Positions 46,048 to 56,575 of a DNA stretch of 64,000 bases are shown here, piece by piece. The stretch lies in contig OY992835.1 of the NCBI GenBank assembly GCA_963921425.1, positions 8,804,001-8,868,000 on the forward strand, read 5' to 3'. The notes under the pieces are model-generated. The model made no database searches. It had not been told where the DNA came from and saw only the letters and a list, made by a program, of their open reading frames with translations. The position numbers and the translations under genes were made by a program. The DNA is from Dryas octopetala (taxonomy: Eukaryota; Streptophyta; Magnoliopsida; Rosales; Rosaceae). The stretch's first letter is position 1. Every line of letters starts with the position of its first letter.

Positions 46048-46587
46048 TGTAAGAATTAAATGGACTGATGCCTTGTTCTACTCGGAGTCAATATTACACT
46101 TATACTTAAGATACAAGTAATAGGTTTATTAATAAGACATAAATCAACAAGTCCATCTTAAATAGATTACTTATCTGAGTTGGACTAGGAAAACTAAGTT
46201 ACTTAAAGGCCTTATACTATAAACAAGGCAATGATCCAGCAAAGTCTTTATAGAGTCCTATTAGGATTGGATTCTGGAGTCCTTGATGGGAGGAACTAGG
46301 AATCTATGAGTACTCTATATAAGCACAGGTCCCTAGTCACACAGCTTGACACTTAGAATCAATAAGCTCTGCCCCATTGTGTGAGAGGTTAATTCATTGC
46401 TGTGATGGCTAGAAGACTTGAGCATCTTGACTTGAGGTATTTAATTTGCTAGCAGTATGTCTTCATCAGGTTAGTAGTTAATTATATATTACAGTTATAT
46501 GCTTAGCAGTAGAATCATATTGATCTTGAGTTATACTTGTATCTGTTGATTTGTGTATGCTACATAATTTATGTTTCAGTTCTTACA
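46048..46587 (+). repeat. 3' LTR of the LARD-like element
   Basis: Near-identical to 40080-40623; lacks ATCG of the GACTTGATCGAGG segment. Confidence 0.93.
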
Positions 46588-46628
46588 TATGTTTACAAAA
46601 GAAACTTTAAAGCTTAACATGGCCTACA

Positions 46629-47510
46629 TGGGTTGCGTATTTATTACTTTTCTTTTATCAATATATAATGTTGCGCTAAAGTTTGAATTGTAGGCCTTTG
46701 AAATATTCATCTAATGAGATGGAAGCCTTTCCTTCTCATGAGTCATGATGTTAGTAGTCGCGCCAAGTCTCCAACTATTTGGTCTTTTTTTTCTTGATAG
46801 TCCGCTGGTCCGTACGTCCTTCCTCCACCACAAGTCAAGGGAGGAAGGCAGCCAAGTGTATCTTTAATACATGGTGTCTTTAATTATTTTTGCGGTCTAT
46901 TGTATTTATGATCCAAATCATTTGATTATAAGGCTTCAGTGCTTGACTAATATTTATAGTTTAGAGTTTATATTTGAAAAATTATTAAAAGGACGATTGA
47001 TCGCCATTTTGGGGAGTATGATCTATTATTTGAAAGCTTAACTGCTTCAGATGGCGTAGTGGCTCCGGGAGTTGTCAAAATTTACCAGACTATTGGATTC
47101 CTCTACCCCATTCCTTATTGTCCCACCCATTATGTCTTGTTGACAATGCATACATCAATATGTCATTTCTAATGAGTAAGAATAAAACTATTATACCATA
47201 TTACTGATATTACATGTGTGCCACTTCTTTAATAGATATGAGGTTCATTTGTATAGATGAGCTGAATAATGCTAGATTGTATCACATTTTCTATATATAC
47301 CACATTGGTACCACATGCATCTCTAATTAACAGAAGTAAGACCCACATATACAAGTAAATCTCACATTTATTAGAGACATGCTACAAATACTAACATCTT
47401 TCTCAATCTCTAATTTAGAAGAGAATGACAAGAAACAAACATACCCGAATTACATATAGGGCTGATCTGGGCAAAAAGCAAAGGAATCCACCATCACTTG
47501 TAATGTAAAC
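46629..47510 (-). pseudogene. Displaced upstream region and relics of LRK10L ectodomain exons
   Basis: 46629-47290 matches 14177-14710, the upstream region of LRK10L-A exon 1. 47290-47440 matches 16301-16430, showing the hAT-free state. Then, on minus, comes a short WAK-associated relic (SDGGFLCF near 47500). It belongs upstream of the orphan exon 36744-37268 but is now 9.3 kb from it. At 47500-47520 a 20-bp piece (TGTAAACAATTCAATC) is inverted relative to 16695 and 52915. Confidence 0.75.
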
Positions 47511-47939
47511 AATTCAATCAGCAGAGACTATCCAGGAAGCTTCTGGAATTTGTAACTGCTTTTGGGCTTGAGTTTGACCATGGGCTGCGAACTTCAATCT
47601 AAAGCTGAGCTTTTGTTTGACTCTGGGCCTGGCGATAAGAGCTTGGCTCAAAATCAAATATGGGTGTAAACAAGTATGAATTATGTAGGAACATGGATTG
47701 TTGCCTTGCTATGCACCTCATGAATCTGTTAATACAGTAAAGAATGTTTACAATTGTTTCTTCTGCTGATGGTATTGAACATATATACTTTTGTTTAAAA
47801 TATGCAATGTCTACTTTTAATAGTGCAGATTATAAATATGCCATTAAGATAGATGACATTTTTCAATATGTTGTACTGTTGATCTAGGTCAATTTATAAT
47901 TCCCTGAATATCAATGCGGGTTAAATGAGGGAATTAAAA

Positions 47940-48355
47940 AAATTAAATTTTGTTACATTTTATATATGGCATAATGTTACCGCATTGTAAAATTGGCTCC
48001 AGGAAATAGGTAGACTTTTAAAGGTATTAACCAACTGTCATGGAAAATGTGAAATAAATTGCCCCCATTTCACCAAAAAAAATGCAAAAAAAATTCAATA
48101 TTATTAATATTGTAAATATCATTATTTATGTTGTTGTACATTATCATGTTTAACATTATCTCTTGTATTTATCTATAGCAAATTGTATAGATAATAGAAA
48201 GAAGTCAAATTCAATGTAAAATAAGAGACCTTAAAGGCTTATCTCTAGTCACCCAAGAACTTATAAATAGAAGCCTTATGTGAATGAAAAATACACTCTG
48301 AATTCTCTCTACTTCTCTATGGTGTTCTCTCTATATTTTCCTTTATTTTATAACA
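47940..48355 (+). repeat. Possible LTR remnant with primer-like site
   Basis: A TATA-like TTATAAATAG near 48262, then TTTTATAACA followed by CGTTATCAGCATGA, resembling a copia LTR end plus primer site. No partner LTR or coding region. Confidence 0.35.
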
Positions 48356-49570
48356 CGTTATCAGCATGATTAATGCTCTTGTTATTGTTCCTAGGTGTAC
48401 AATTCTATACATATATGAGTTCGAGAATAACGTGAGGACCCAAGGCACACTAAGAGAAACATAAATATTGGGTTTCAATTAAGTGCTTACCATAATGGGG
48501 AATGTCGTGGTTATGGTCATCTCAAGGAATGTCGTGGTTTCAATTAACGGGATGAACTGTAATTTGTGCTCCATTGGGCTTTGAATACGTATGCAACCTT
48601 CAAATTAACTCAAGGATTTCAAACTATTTTGTCTTTAATCGGGTGTGTTTCGTCTCAGATCCATATACGAATCTGGGTTTGGGTTCATGCAACTTCGGAG
48701 TTGAGTGTTTTCGATTGGGTTTAGGGATTTCATATTTGGGAATTTTAGAGGAAATGAAGAAGTTTTGGAGAATGTGGAAGAATAATCGCGTGTGGGTTTG
48801 GGAATTCTGTGGGTTTTTTATTTTAATTAGTTATCTTAATTAATTTGCAGTTGAGTGGGTTTTTAAAAAAAAATTGTGTGTTTTTAATTACTTTTAGGTT
48901 GTGTGTTTTTAATTAATTTGCAGGCAGGTGGATTTTTTTTTTATTTTTAATTATTTTTATTCTGACGTGGCACTGTGTCAGTCCAAGTGTCCATAGATTT
49001 TGGAGGGAAGAAGGGGAGTCAGGGCTGATGTGGCTCGTTTGGGCGAGATGCATTCTTGTCCAACCATTTGGCATCCAGCGATACGTCACATGTGTGCTAA
49101 GTCATCACTTAAAGAGGTTTAGACACGGAAGGGTCTAACGGAGGTATGTATTTGCCAGAAAAATGAAGTTGGGGTACGGAATTGTTGAAAATTAAATTGG
49201 GAGTACCAACTTGCAATTGGAGACAAACTTGAGATACTAAATTGCAGTTTGCCCTATATTTAATTACATTACAAGTGGTATCACATATGAAATTAATGTG
49301 TAGGTGATTATTTTATACTTATTAGGGATGGTAAAAAGTCAACCGATTGTCTCACCATTTTTTCAAAAATTGTGAGTGAATGACCTATACCCACCTAAGT
49401 AGTTAGATAGAGGTTTTTTTTTGGTCGAATGTAGCTAGATAGGTTAGACATAGATATCGGTGAGAAAATTGGGCAAAGCTCGCCATTAGCCACCAGCACA
49501 CACAGTGGATGGTGGCTGATCGATGGCCAATTTTTTTGTAGTGTTAATTATTTTCCAGAGCCAAAGCAGC
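48356..49570. other. Intergenic, no gene recognised
   Basis: Frames here show no domain. 49150-49255 resembles transposon ends common in plants (AAATTAAATTGGGAGTACCA...GAGACAAACTTGAG), without a partner. Confidence 0.45.
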
Positions 49571-52500
49571 TATGAATCATAGATACGCTATTTTGGTGTC
49601 GTATCCCGTATCGGATACGGATACGCATTAGATACGGATAGATACGAGTTGGATACATATCTAGCTAGGTCAATGGATGTGTATTTGACTTGTTGGATAT
49701 GCATATCCTTTGTTCTCGACAGGGGTATTCGAAAAATCGGATACGTTTAATAGCCAATTGAAGAAAATGAAGAGAATTTAATTTGTCCACTTCACAATTA
49801 AGAGATGATGAAGGATACAAAGAGCCTCTACCGTGAAATCATGAAAAAGATTGACTCTGCCTGTCTGCCACTTCATCTTCTTCAGTTCTTCATTTTGGAA
49901 ACCCAATTCTTCATCTTGGAAACCCAGTTCTTCAGCCACTTCATCAACGGAGCTGTGAAGAGATCGATCTGCGTCACAACGCCGATGAGTGATGACACCG
50001 AATCAGCGGAGTTATGGAGAGACCTGCGCCACACCGCCAACGAGTGACAACACCGATCTACTGGTAGGTGCCTAAGTAGTAACTGGTGTCTGTAATACTG
50101 GTTGTTTCCAGATTGTGGTATTATATAATATATATATATTTTTTTTTATATTTCCATATGAGGTTATTTTTCTTTATATTGTTTATACTGTATAAACTAT
50201 TCATATTCAGGAAAATGAGTCATCCGGAAAATAATGCAAATAATAATGTTAATCCTACTGAGAATATTGAAAGTTTGGTAGATGATCATGCTCCACTGTG
50301 GAAGTATGTTAAGAGGCTTGGAAAAATGGAAAACGGAGGAGGCAACACTATGTTTGAATGTAATTTTTGTCATAAAACTTACAGAGGATCCTTCTCCAGA
50401 GTCAAGTTTCTTTTGTTGAAAATGTCGGGAAATGGAATTGCAAGTTGTAGCAAGGTTAATGATGAAGTTTATGCAGAAATGGAAAAACTTGTCAGAGAAT
50501 GTGAGTACAGGTTGAAAAGTGCAGCTCTAAGACAAGTTTCTTTGCTCACAAATGGTTTTTTGGGTTATTTTGTGCCTATGCATATTCAGCAAAACAAGAG
50601 ACAAGCAATGAATGGGCCCCTTGAAAAAGCTTTTCAGAAGGAGGCTAAAGAAGGATGTGATGCAGAAGTTGCAAGGATGTTTTATACAGGTGGATTGTCC
50701 TTTCACCTTGCACAAAATCCACACTATCGAAACTCCTAGCTTTGTGCTTCTACGCTTCCAGGATATATTCCACCAGGTTACAATGCACTAAGAACTACTT
50801 TTTTGCAACAAGAGAAGAGCCACATTGAGCGGTGCTTGCAACCAATCAAAAGTACATGGAGCACTAAAGGTGTAATTGTGTGTAGTGATGGATATGTGGA
50901 CAGATTCGCAAAGAAGATCACTTATCAATGTTATGGAAACTTGTGAAAGCAAGCCTATGTTCTTGAAGGAAATTAATTGTGAAGAAGAGTACAAGGACAA
51001 ACATTTTATTGCCAACTTCCTTATCGAATCCATTAAGGAAATTGATTATCAAAATGTGGTTCAAGTAATCACTGACAATGCGCTCGTTTGTAGAGCTGTT
51101 GGATTAGTTGTTGAGGCCAAATATCCCAACATTTTTTGGACACCATGTGTGGTTCACACCCTTAATCTTGCTTTGAAGAGCATATGCTCACCAAAAATAA
51201 ATGATGATTGGCATGATGAATGTACTTGGATTTCAGAAAAAGCTAGTGATGTTTGGTTCATAAAAAATTTTGTTGTGAACCATAGTATGAGGTTGGCTAT
51301 GTGTAAGGACCACTGCAAATTGAAGTTGCTCTCCATTGATGAAACAAGGTTTGTTTCGAATCCTTTCTATATTTGCTGTTTTTTTTTTTTCCTTTTCTTT
51401 TCTCTTTTGTCAATTTTGACTTTTGAGCTATATTAATTTTTCAATTTTCAGATTTGCTTCAACACTTGTGATGATTAGAAGATTTAAGGAAGTAAAGGAA
51501 GATCTACAACAAATGGTGATTAGTCCAAACTGATCTTTATATAAAGAGGATGATCCAGGCAAAGTAAGAGCAGTGAAGCAAAATATATTGGATGAATACT
51601 TTTGGGATGAGATTGATTATATACTTTGTTTTACAGCTCCTATATATGAGATGATTAGGATGGCTGACACAAATAAACCATGTCTTCACTTAGTTTATGA
51701 GTGGTGGGATACCATGATAGAGAAGGTGAAGGCAGCTATCTATAAGAATGAGCACGTGCAACTACATGAACATAGCGACTTCTTTGATATGGTGTATATC
51801 ATTTTAGTGGAGCGATGGACTAAGAGTAGCACACCGCTATATTGTTTGGCTCATTCTTTAAATCCTAGGTAAGTATTATGTGCTTCTTTCTTTTAAAGTC
51901 TTTAAAATTTACTTTTAACTTGTTTATTATAATTTTGTAAAATGATATCATTCTTTACTTATAAGTATTATAGTCCAGTATGGCTTCAAGAGGATCCTAG
52001 CCATGTTGCTCCACACCAAGATGTCGAGATTACAAGGGAAAAAAAAAGTGTCTTGAGAAATACTTTTCAGATGAGCAAGCTAGAAGAGATATCAATGTGG
52101 AGTATGCTTATTTTTCAATGTGCTTGGGTGACTTTAGAGCTATTGATGCTATGAATGATAGGTTTCTCATGGAACCAATAGTGTGTGATTGTCCATGGAG
52201 CTTCCACACCAACTCTCCAATCCATAGCTTTGAAGCTACTTGGACAACCTTGTTCTTCCTCATGTTGTGAAAGGAATTGGATTACGTATAGTTTCATTCA
52301 CTCTTTAAGAATGAACAAGTTAACACCACAAAGAGCTGAAGATTTGATATTTGTGCATAATAACCTTCATCTTTTATCAAGGAAGAGCAAAGAATGTGTT
52401 ACTCAAATGTGGGATGTTGGAGGAGATGTATTTGATAACTTGGGTGAAGAAGGTATTGAGATGCTTGAAATTGCTAGTATTTCTCTTGATGAACCATCAT

Positions 52501-52827
52501 TGGAGGCTACTTTATTTACGGGGGAAGACATTATGAATATTAAAGTTGATTGAGACTTATGTTTTTTAATTTTCTTAGAGTTTGGATGTTTTAAATTTGG
52601 ATGATCTTTTTAAGTTTTTAGAGTTTGAGTGAAATGAATTTGAATTTGGATGATGAATTTGAATTTTTATGTTATTTAAAGTATGTTTTAAATTATTCAT
52701 ATTTTTATTATTATATATTAATATATATTTTTAATTGCCGTATCCATGACGTATCGTATTCTAGTTTTTAAAGATTTGTCATATCGCCGTGTGATGTCGT
52801 ATCGTATCGCCGTATCCATGCTTCATA
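49571..52827 (+). mobile_element. hAT transposon with decayed BED/DUF659 transposase
   Basis: The terminus TATGAATCATAGATACG is matched in inverse orientation at the right end (TATGAAGCATGGATACGGCG), with subterminal ATACGGATACG-type repeats at both ends. It encloses a transposase relic with introns. A clear 8-bp duplication is not visible. It is inserted between ectodomain relics. Confidence 0.8.
50215..52553 (+). pseudogene. hAT transposase (BED finger, DUF659, hAT dimerisation) with lesions
   Basis: ATG at 50215 just after an acceptor (CATATTCAG|GAAA). The BED finger reads FECNFCHKTYRGSFSRVK, but the usual His-containing AHLL is LLLL-like, so a zinc ligand is lost. TAG at 50737 breaks the frame. 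DUF659 follows in another frame (MDMWTDSQRRSLINVMETC, VVQVITDNALVC, PNIFWTPCVVHTLNLALK). Introns lie at about 51350-51450 and 51870-51970. An in-frame TGA occurs near 51531. After an A-run at about 52040 the frame shifts, and the dimerisation block reads SSSCCERNW and RAEDLIFVHNNLHLL. It ends at TGA near 52553. The protein cannot be made intact. Confidence 0.88.
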
Positions 52828-53295
52828 CCAGATTAGCCTTCTCAAAAACAGAAACAAACACCTCATTTTCACAGCCCACATAAATTGTTTGATAAACTGA
52901 GTTACTATCGTTGATTGAATTGTTTACATTTCAAGACTGTTGAGTAGAATCGTTGGAGTCCTTGCAGGGACAGTGCATCCATTGTAAAAGGTCACCGTTC
53001 TAAGCCCATAACTAAAACTAAACAGAGAGAAATTCAGGGCGGTGTTAACTAAATTCTCGGGACAGGTAGTACCCCAATAATCATGTTTAGCAACTTTAAC
53101 ACAGTCTAAGGATTAGCAGAGTTCATTTCAAGAATTCTGTGGTTGATATTCATGGTGATGAATCACTGGGATATTGTCTTGGCATTGGAGCTCGAACCCA
53201 GGTTGACCATAGTAATTGTGTCAGTTTACTCCCCAAAAAGGGCATGAGATACTTGCATATTGTGGTCTGTGGATCGTCGGCAGCTAGAAGATAAA
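52828..53295 (-). pseudogene. Relic LRK10L ectodomain exon
   Basis: Minus strand: the DDPQ..YAS-like start, then PFWG, YYGQPGFELQC, a CPENLVNTALN stretch and the VTFYNGC context, heavily mutated. It parallels 13480-14030. The signal-peptide end continues after a transposon insertion at 54345-54380. Confidence 0.75.
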
Positions 53296-53304
53296 GGTGA
53301 TCAA

Positions 53305-54344
53305 CAGGAACGAACGCACGTTCATGGGTAGGGGGTCGGGTCAGGCGACCCCCCAAAGGCTGGAGCACGAAGCCCCTGAAGCTATGGACGGCAACACTGC
53401 GACCCCCCTAAGCTCAGGACGGCGACCTCCCAGCCTGCCCACTGCGCAAAGTCACCGAGTCACCGCTGCCCAGCCCAGCCTGCCCACTGCGCGGCTGCCC
53501 CCACCAACTGCTCAATGAAATGGCTGATTGCCTGATTCAGCCTTCGTTGTCTCCCCCTAAAAGTCTATAGTTGTTGGGGGAGTGAGCGTTGGAGCCTCAA
53601 GTTTTTCTACTTTACAATCAGCCCCTGAAGATTGATTCTAAGAACAATAATCCTCCAAGTAGACATCCGAAAATCTTTATTTTTGTTGTGTGCTTTGTAT
53701 GTTCCAAAAACCATCACTTCCTGATTCATCTCTGCCACAAGATACAATAGTGGGCATAATAGTTATCTTCTTATTCATTCACATACGACTAGGAAAGGCA
53801 AACCTAATAAAAAACTAATTACAAGAATTACAGGGAACCCATATAAGGTAATTACACGGAAACCCCTATAGATTAGGAACAAACTTATGGAAAAATGGTC
53901 AAAACATTTTTGGTCAAAGTGGGCAAAAAGGTAACTTTATTGGGGGCTTGTAATTTTGATAGTAAATGATTTTTATTGGCCATTTCTAATAGTAAATGTT
54001 TTTTTTTTTGGCTACTCTGATAGTAAATAATTAATTAGTCTATTTTGAAACTTACTTAGAATTGTTTAATTGTTTTTAAGTTTCCTACTCAAAACGACTT
54101 TTGAGCCCGAAGTTAGAAAAAAAAAAAAAAAAAACCAGCACAAACCTGCTTTGTTGCCAACATATTCGAGCTGCGCATCCATGTTTCCTTCCTTAACCAA
54201 AATTCTCAAAACCAACACCCAAACCCAACCCGTCCCCCACCAGGACATTTCGCCGCCACCCGCCGGTCAATTGCCCACCATGGCACCACCACTATCTCAA
54301 GTTTCACCTTGACCCCCCAGATTAGGAATCCTGGATCCGTCACT
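53305..54344. mobile_element. Non-TIR MULE-like insertion with 9-bp TSD
   Basis: GGTGATCAA occurs at 53296-53304 and 54345-54353. The right end reads CCTGGATCCGTCACT, the reverse of the AGTGGCGGAGCCAG end seen at 30272. A GC-rich block (53330-53520) and A/T runs lie inside; no transposase. Nine-base duplications point to Mutator type. Confidence 0.7.
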
Positions 54345-54380
54345 GGTGATCAAAGGGAGAGGAATAGAAGGCTGATGTAG

Positions 54381-55430
54381 CAAAATGCATGTTTTAGAGG
54401 AATTGAGGAATTGCAAATGAATATATGTACAAAAAGAACTCAATGGCCTATTTTAAACACAGGCCTAATTTATTCCACGTCACCTCATAATAGGCCTAAA
54501 GAATCAAATTTGAAATCCATTAAAATAAAAAATGTTAATTACAATATATCTCCCAAAAATTAAATTTTTAACACTTCACACAACACTTTGTTTCCTCAAT
54601 TATATAACCCCTTTCTGTTAAAAAAAAAAAATGAAAATTCAAATGGGCTGTCAATTTTGCATACATGGCTTCCTCTCTGAGCGCCACGTTTGCAAAATTG
54701 ATAGAAAATACTTTTTTTTTTTATTTTTTTTTTATTGGTGGGGGTATATTGTTTGATGTAACATAATATAGGCTGTTAAAACAAATTAGTTTGGAGAGCA
54801 AAGTGCGAACTCTCCAGTAGTTTGGGGGAATAAACTGTGATTAATCCTAATAAAAAATGTCAAAATTTTGTAAACTTCATTTGATGGAAAGTAATGACTA
54901 AAAGTTTGTGCCGATGATGAGTAATACGGTAATACCTCAATTGTATGACCATTTCAATGCGCAAATATTCAGATATTGGTTATCATCCCTTCTGGTAGCT
55001 AAATGGTCGGGTTGTGCTATTGCATGCCTAATGGTGTCAATTCAGGAGGGAATGTTACTGAGATATTGAAACAAATCGATCTGCAAGGACTGTGTTCATG
55101 TTTGATTTTGGTCAGTCAACAAGGAAGTCCGAGTAAATCCCAAAAGTGGTATTAATTAACTCGTGCTTAGTATATCTCTGCTCGGTGTGGCCGAGCAAAC
55201 CTTGTATGTTCACCCTAGACAAAGAAATTAAAGATGAGGTCTTATCGAAGATATTATGGGTCTCTCACCCTAAACGGTCAAGTTTTACAGATTATAAATA
55301 AAATAAGCAATTAAGCATTAAACTTAATTCAATGCATAGGGTCAAGTGGTCAACTCTTAAAATCAGGTCTGCACACGCAGTACCAACACAACAAATGAAA
55401 ATGAAACACATCATATATATATCAAAAGAA
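54381..55430. other. Intergenic, nothing recognised
   Basis: AT-rich with homopolymer runs (54710-54735). No frame with a recognisable domain. Confidence 0.5.
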
Positions 55431-55860
55431 AAGTCTTCAATCTCACTCATTGAATATTGCAAGGATACACTTAACTGTCCTCCCTCGATGATGATGTATT
55501 GTCTTCTTGCAATGAAGCTTCTGACTATCAAGAAAAAACAGTTCCACAATTGGAAAATGGGCGCATCCATAGTTTCCATCCCTCAATAGAGAACAATCCA
55601 CAACTCATTTGAGTGAGTTAGAAAATTAGAAACCCAAATAAAAACATATTAATTCAAGTAGACTTAAAAAAACTAGTCTATGCCGTATAACGTTGGCTGG
55701 TGTAACAGGGAAAAAACAAGATTAGGCCTCTTCAATTTCTATCTATCTCATTCATTGAATATAATTCAAGACTTGGCGCGTACAACAACTATATTACAAT
55801 GACACAACAACCATAACTCTTTCCATTTTCATTGCAACCTCTGCTTCAATCCTCTAAAAC
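55431..55860 (+). repeat. Duplicated upstream region of LRK10L exon 1
   Basis: 55431-55560 resembles 56218-56330 upstream of locus C, and 55577-55860 resembles 29921-30225. Confidence 0.8.
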
Positions 55861-55986
55861 ATGGATTCTCCTCTGCTTCAGTTTCTGCTTCCTTTCCTTT
55901 TGATCACTTCCTTCATTTCAATCAACTAGTAATGGTGGTGAATTCCTTTGCTTTTGCAAAGACCAGCCTTATTCAACCATATGTAA
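55861..55986 (+). pseudogene. Internally deleted LRK10L ectodomain exon
   Basis: [20 protein letters not shown] is identical to the locus C signal peptide. After ATCAAC it jumps directly to TAGTAATGGTGGTGAATTCC, equivalent to the [13 protein letters not shown] region of C. About 650 bp are missing and an in-frame TAG results. It lies about 0.7 kb upstream of the intact exon and runs into GA-rich sequence. Confidence 0.9.
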
Positions 55987-56034
55987 TGGTGGCGACGGCA
56001 GGGGAGATCGAGAGATATGAGAGAGGCGAGAGGG

Positions 56035-56038
<4 letters not shown>

Positions 56039-56076
<38 letters not shown>
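56039..56076 (+). repeat. (GA)n microsatellite
   Basis: Dinucleotide run within a purine-rich stretch (55995-56090) between the deleted and intact ectodomain exons. Confidence 0.95.
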
Positions 56077-56082
<6 letters not shown>

Positions 56083-56575
56083 TTTGTGTAAAAAAAATAA
56101 AAAAAATTAAATAATATAATATGTTAATTCATGGTTAATTTTCAAAACAGATGTCATGATTAAGAAGGGAGGTGAACATACACCTTAAAGGAGGTGAGCA
56201 AAACTGCTCCCAGAAGAAAAACCTTCTATCTCATTCATTAAATATTTCAAGAAAACACTTGACTGTCCTCCCTTGATGATGATGTATTGTCTTCTATCAA
56301 GAAAAAACAGTCCCACAATTGGAAAATGGGCATCAAACAACTATATTAACTCATGAGAAGGAAAGGCTTCTACGTACCTCATTGCTGAATATTTCAAAGT
56401 CCTACAATTCAATCCTTAGAGCAACATTTTTTTATTGTTAATTAAAATTAAGAAAAAACAATAAAAATGCACGACCCAGTATTCCTCTATACTATCTCTT
56501 TCCTAATCGCAATAATCCTGTGGTTGTAAGTACTTGAATTTCTCTGCCCCTCACTCTGTGCTTTCCATCTAAAAC

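Larger units (their letters stand above)
40080..46587 (+). mobile_element. Young LARD-like LTR retrotransposon without pol
   Basis: LTRs 40080-40623 (544 bp) and 46048-46587 (540 bp) differ by two substitutions and one 4-bp indel by eye. TSD TATGT at 40075-40079 and 46588-46592. Primer site TGGTATCAGAGCC at 40626; purine tract AAGTGGGAGAA at 46037-46047. The 5.4-kb internal region has no protease, integrase, RT or RNase H, only two short gag-like relics and internal repeats. It must have used enzymes from another element, very recently. It is inserted in the 5' LTR of the minus-strand copia. Confidence 0.93.
37348..46628 (-). mobile_element. Minus-strand copia element hosting two further insertions
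   Basis: Target duplicate TGGGT at 37343-37347 and 46629-46633; the paralogous site near 14180 has a single copy. The 3' LTR (minus) is 37348-37682. The 5' LTR is 39834-40079 plus 46588-46628, split by a LARD. Between the LTRs only the RNase H end of pol survives, and the 5' LTR runs directly into pol, so its 3' tip, primer site, gag and most of pol are deleted. A 1.5-kb solo LTR sits inside the RNase H remnant. Without nested insertions the element is about 1.2 kb. Confidence 0.85.

Noticed and set aside
48574-48843. 89-codon frame as a gene
   Set aside because: No recognisable domain, no supported promoter or splice structure, and it lies among transposon relics.
49805-50047. N-terminal coding exon of the hAT transposase
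   Set aside because: It contains a short duplicated FILETQF unit and no BED-like sequence; the transposase ATG at 50215 follows an acceptor, so this is more likely untranslated leader.
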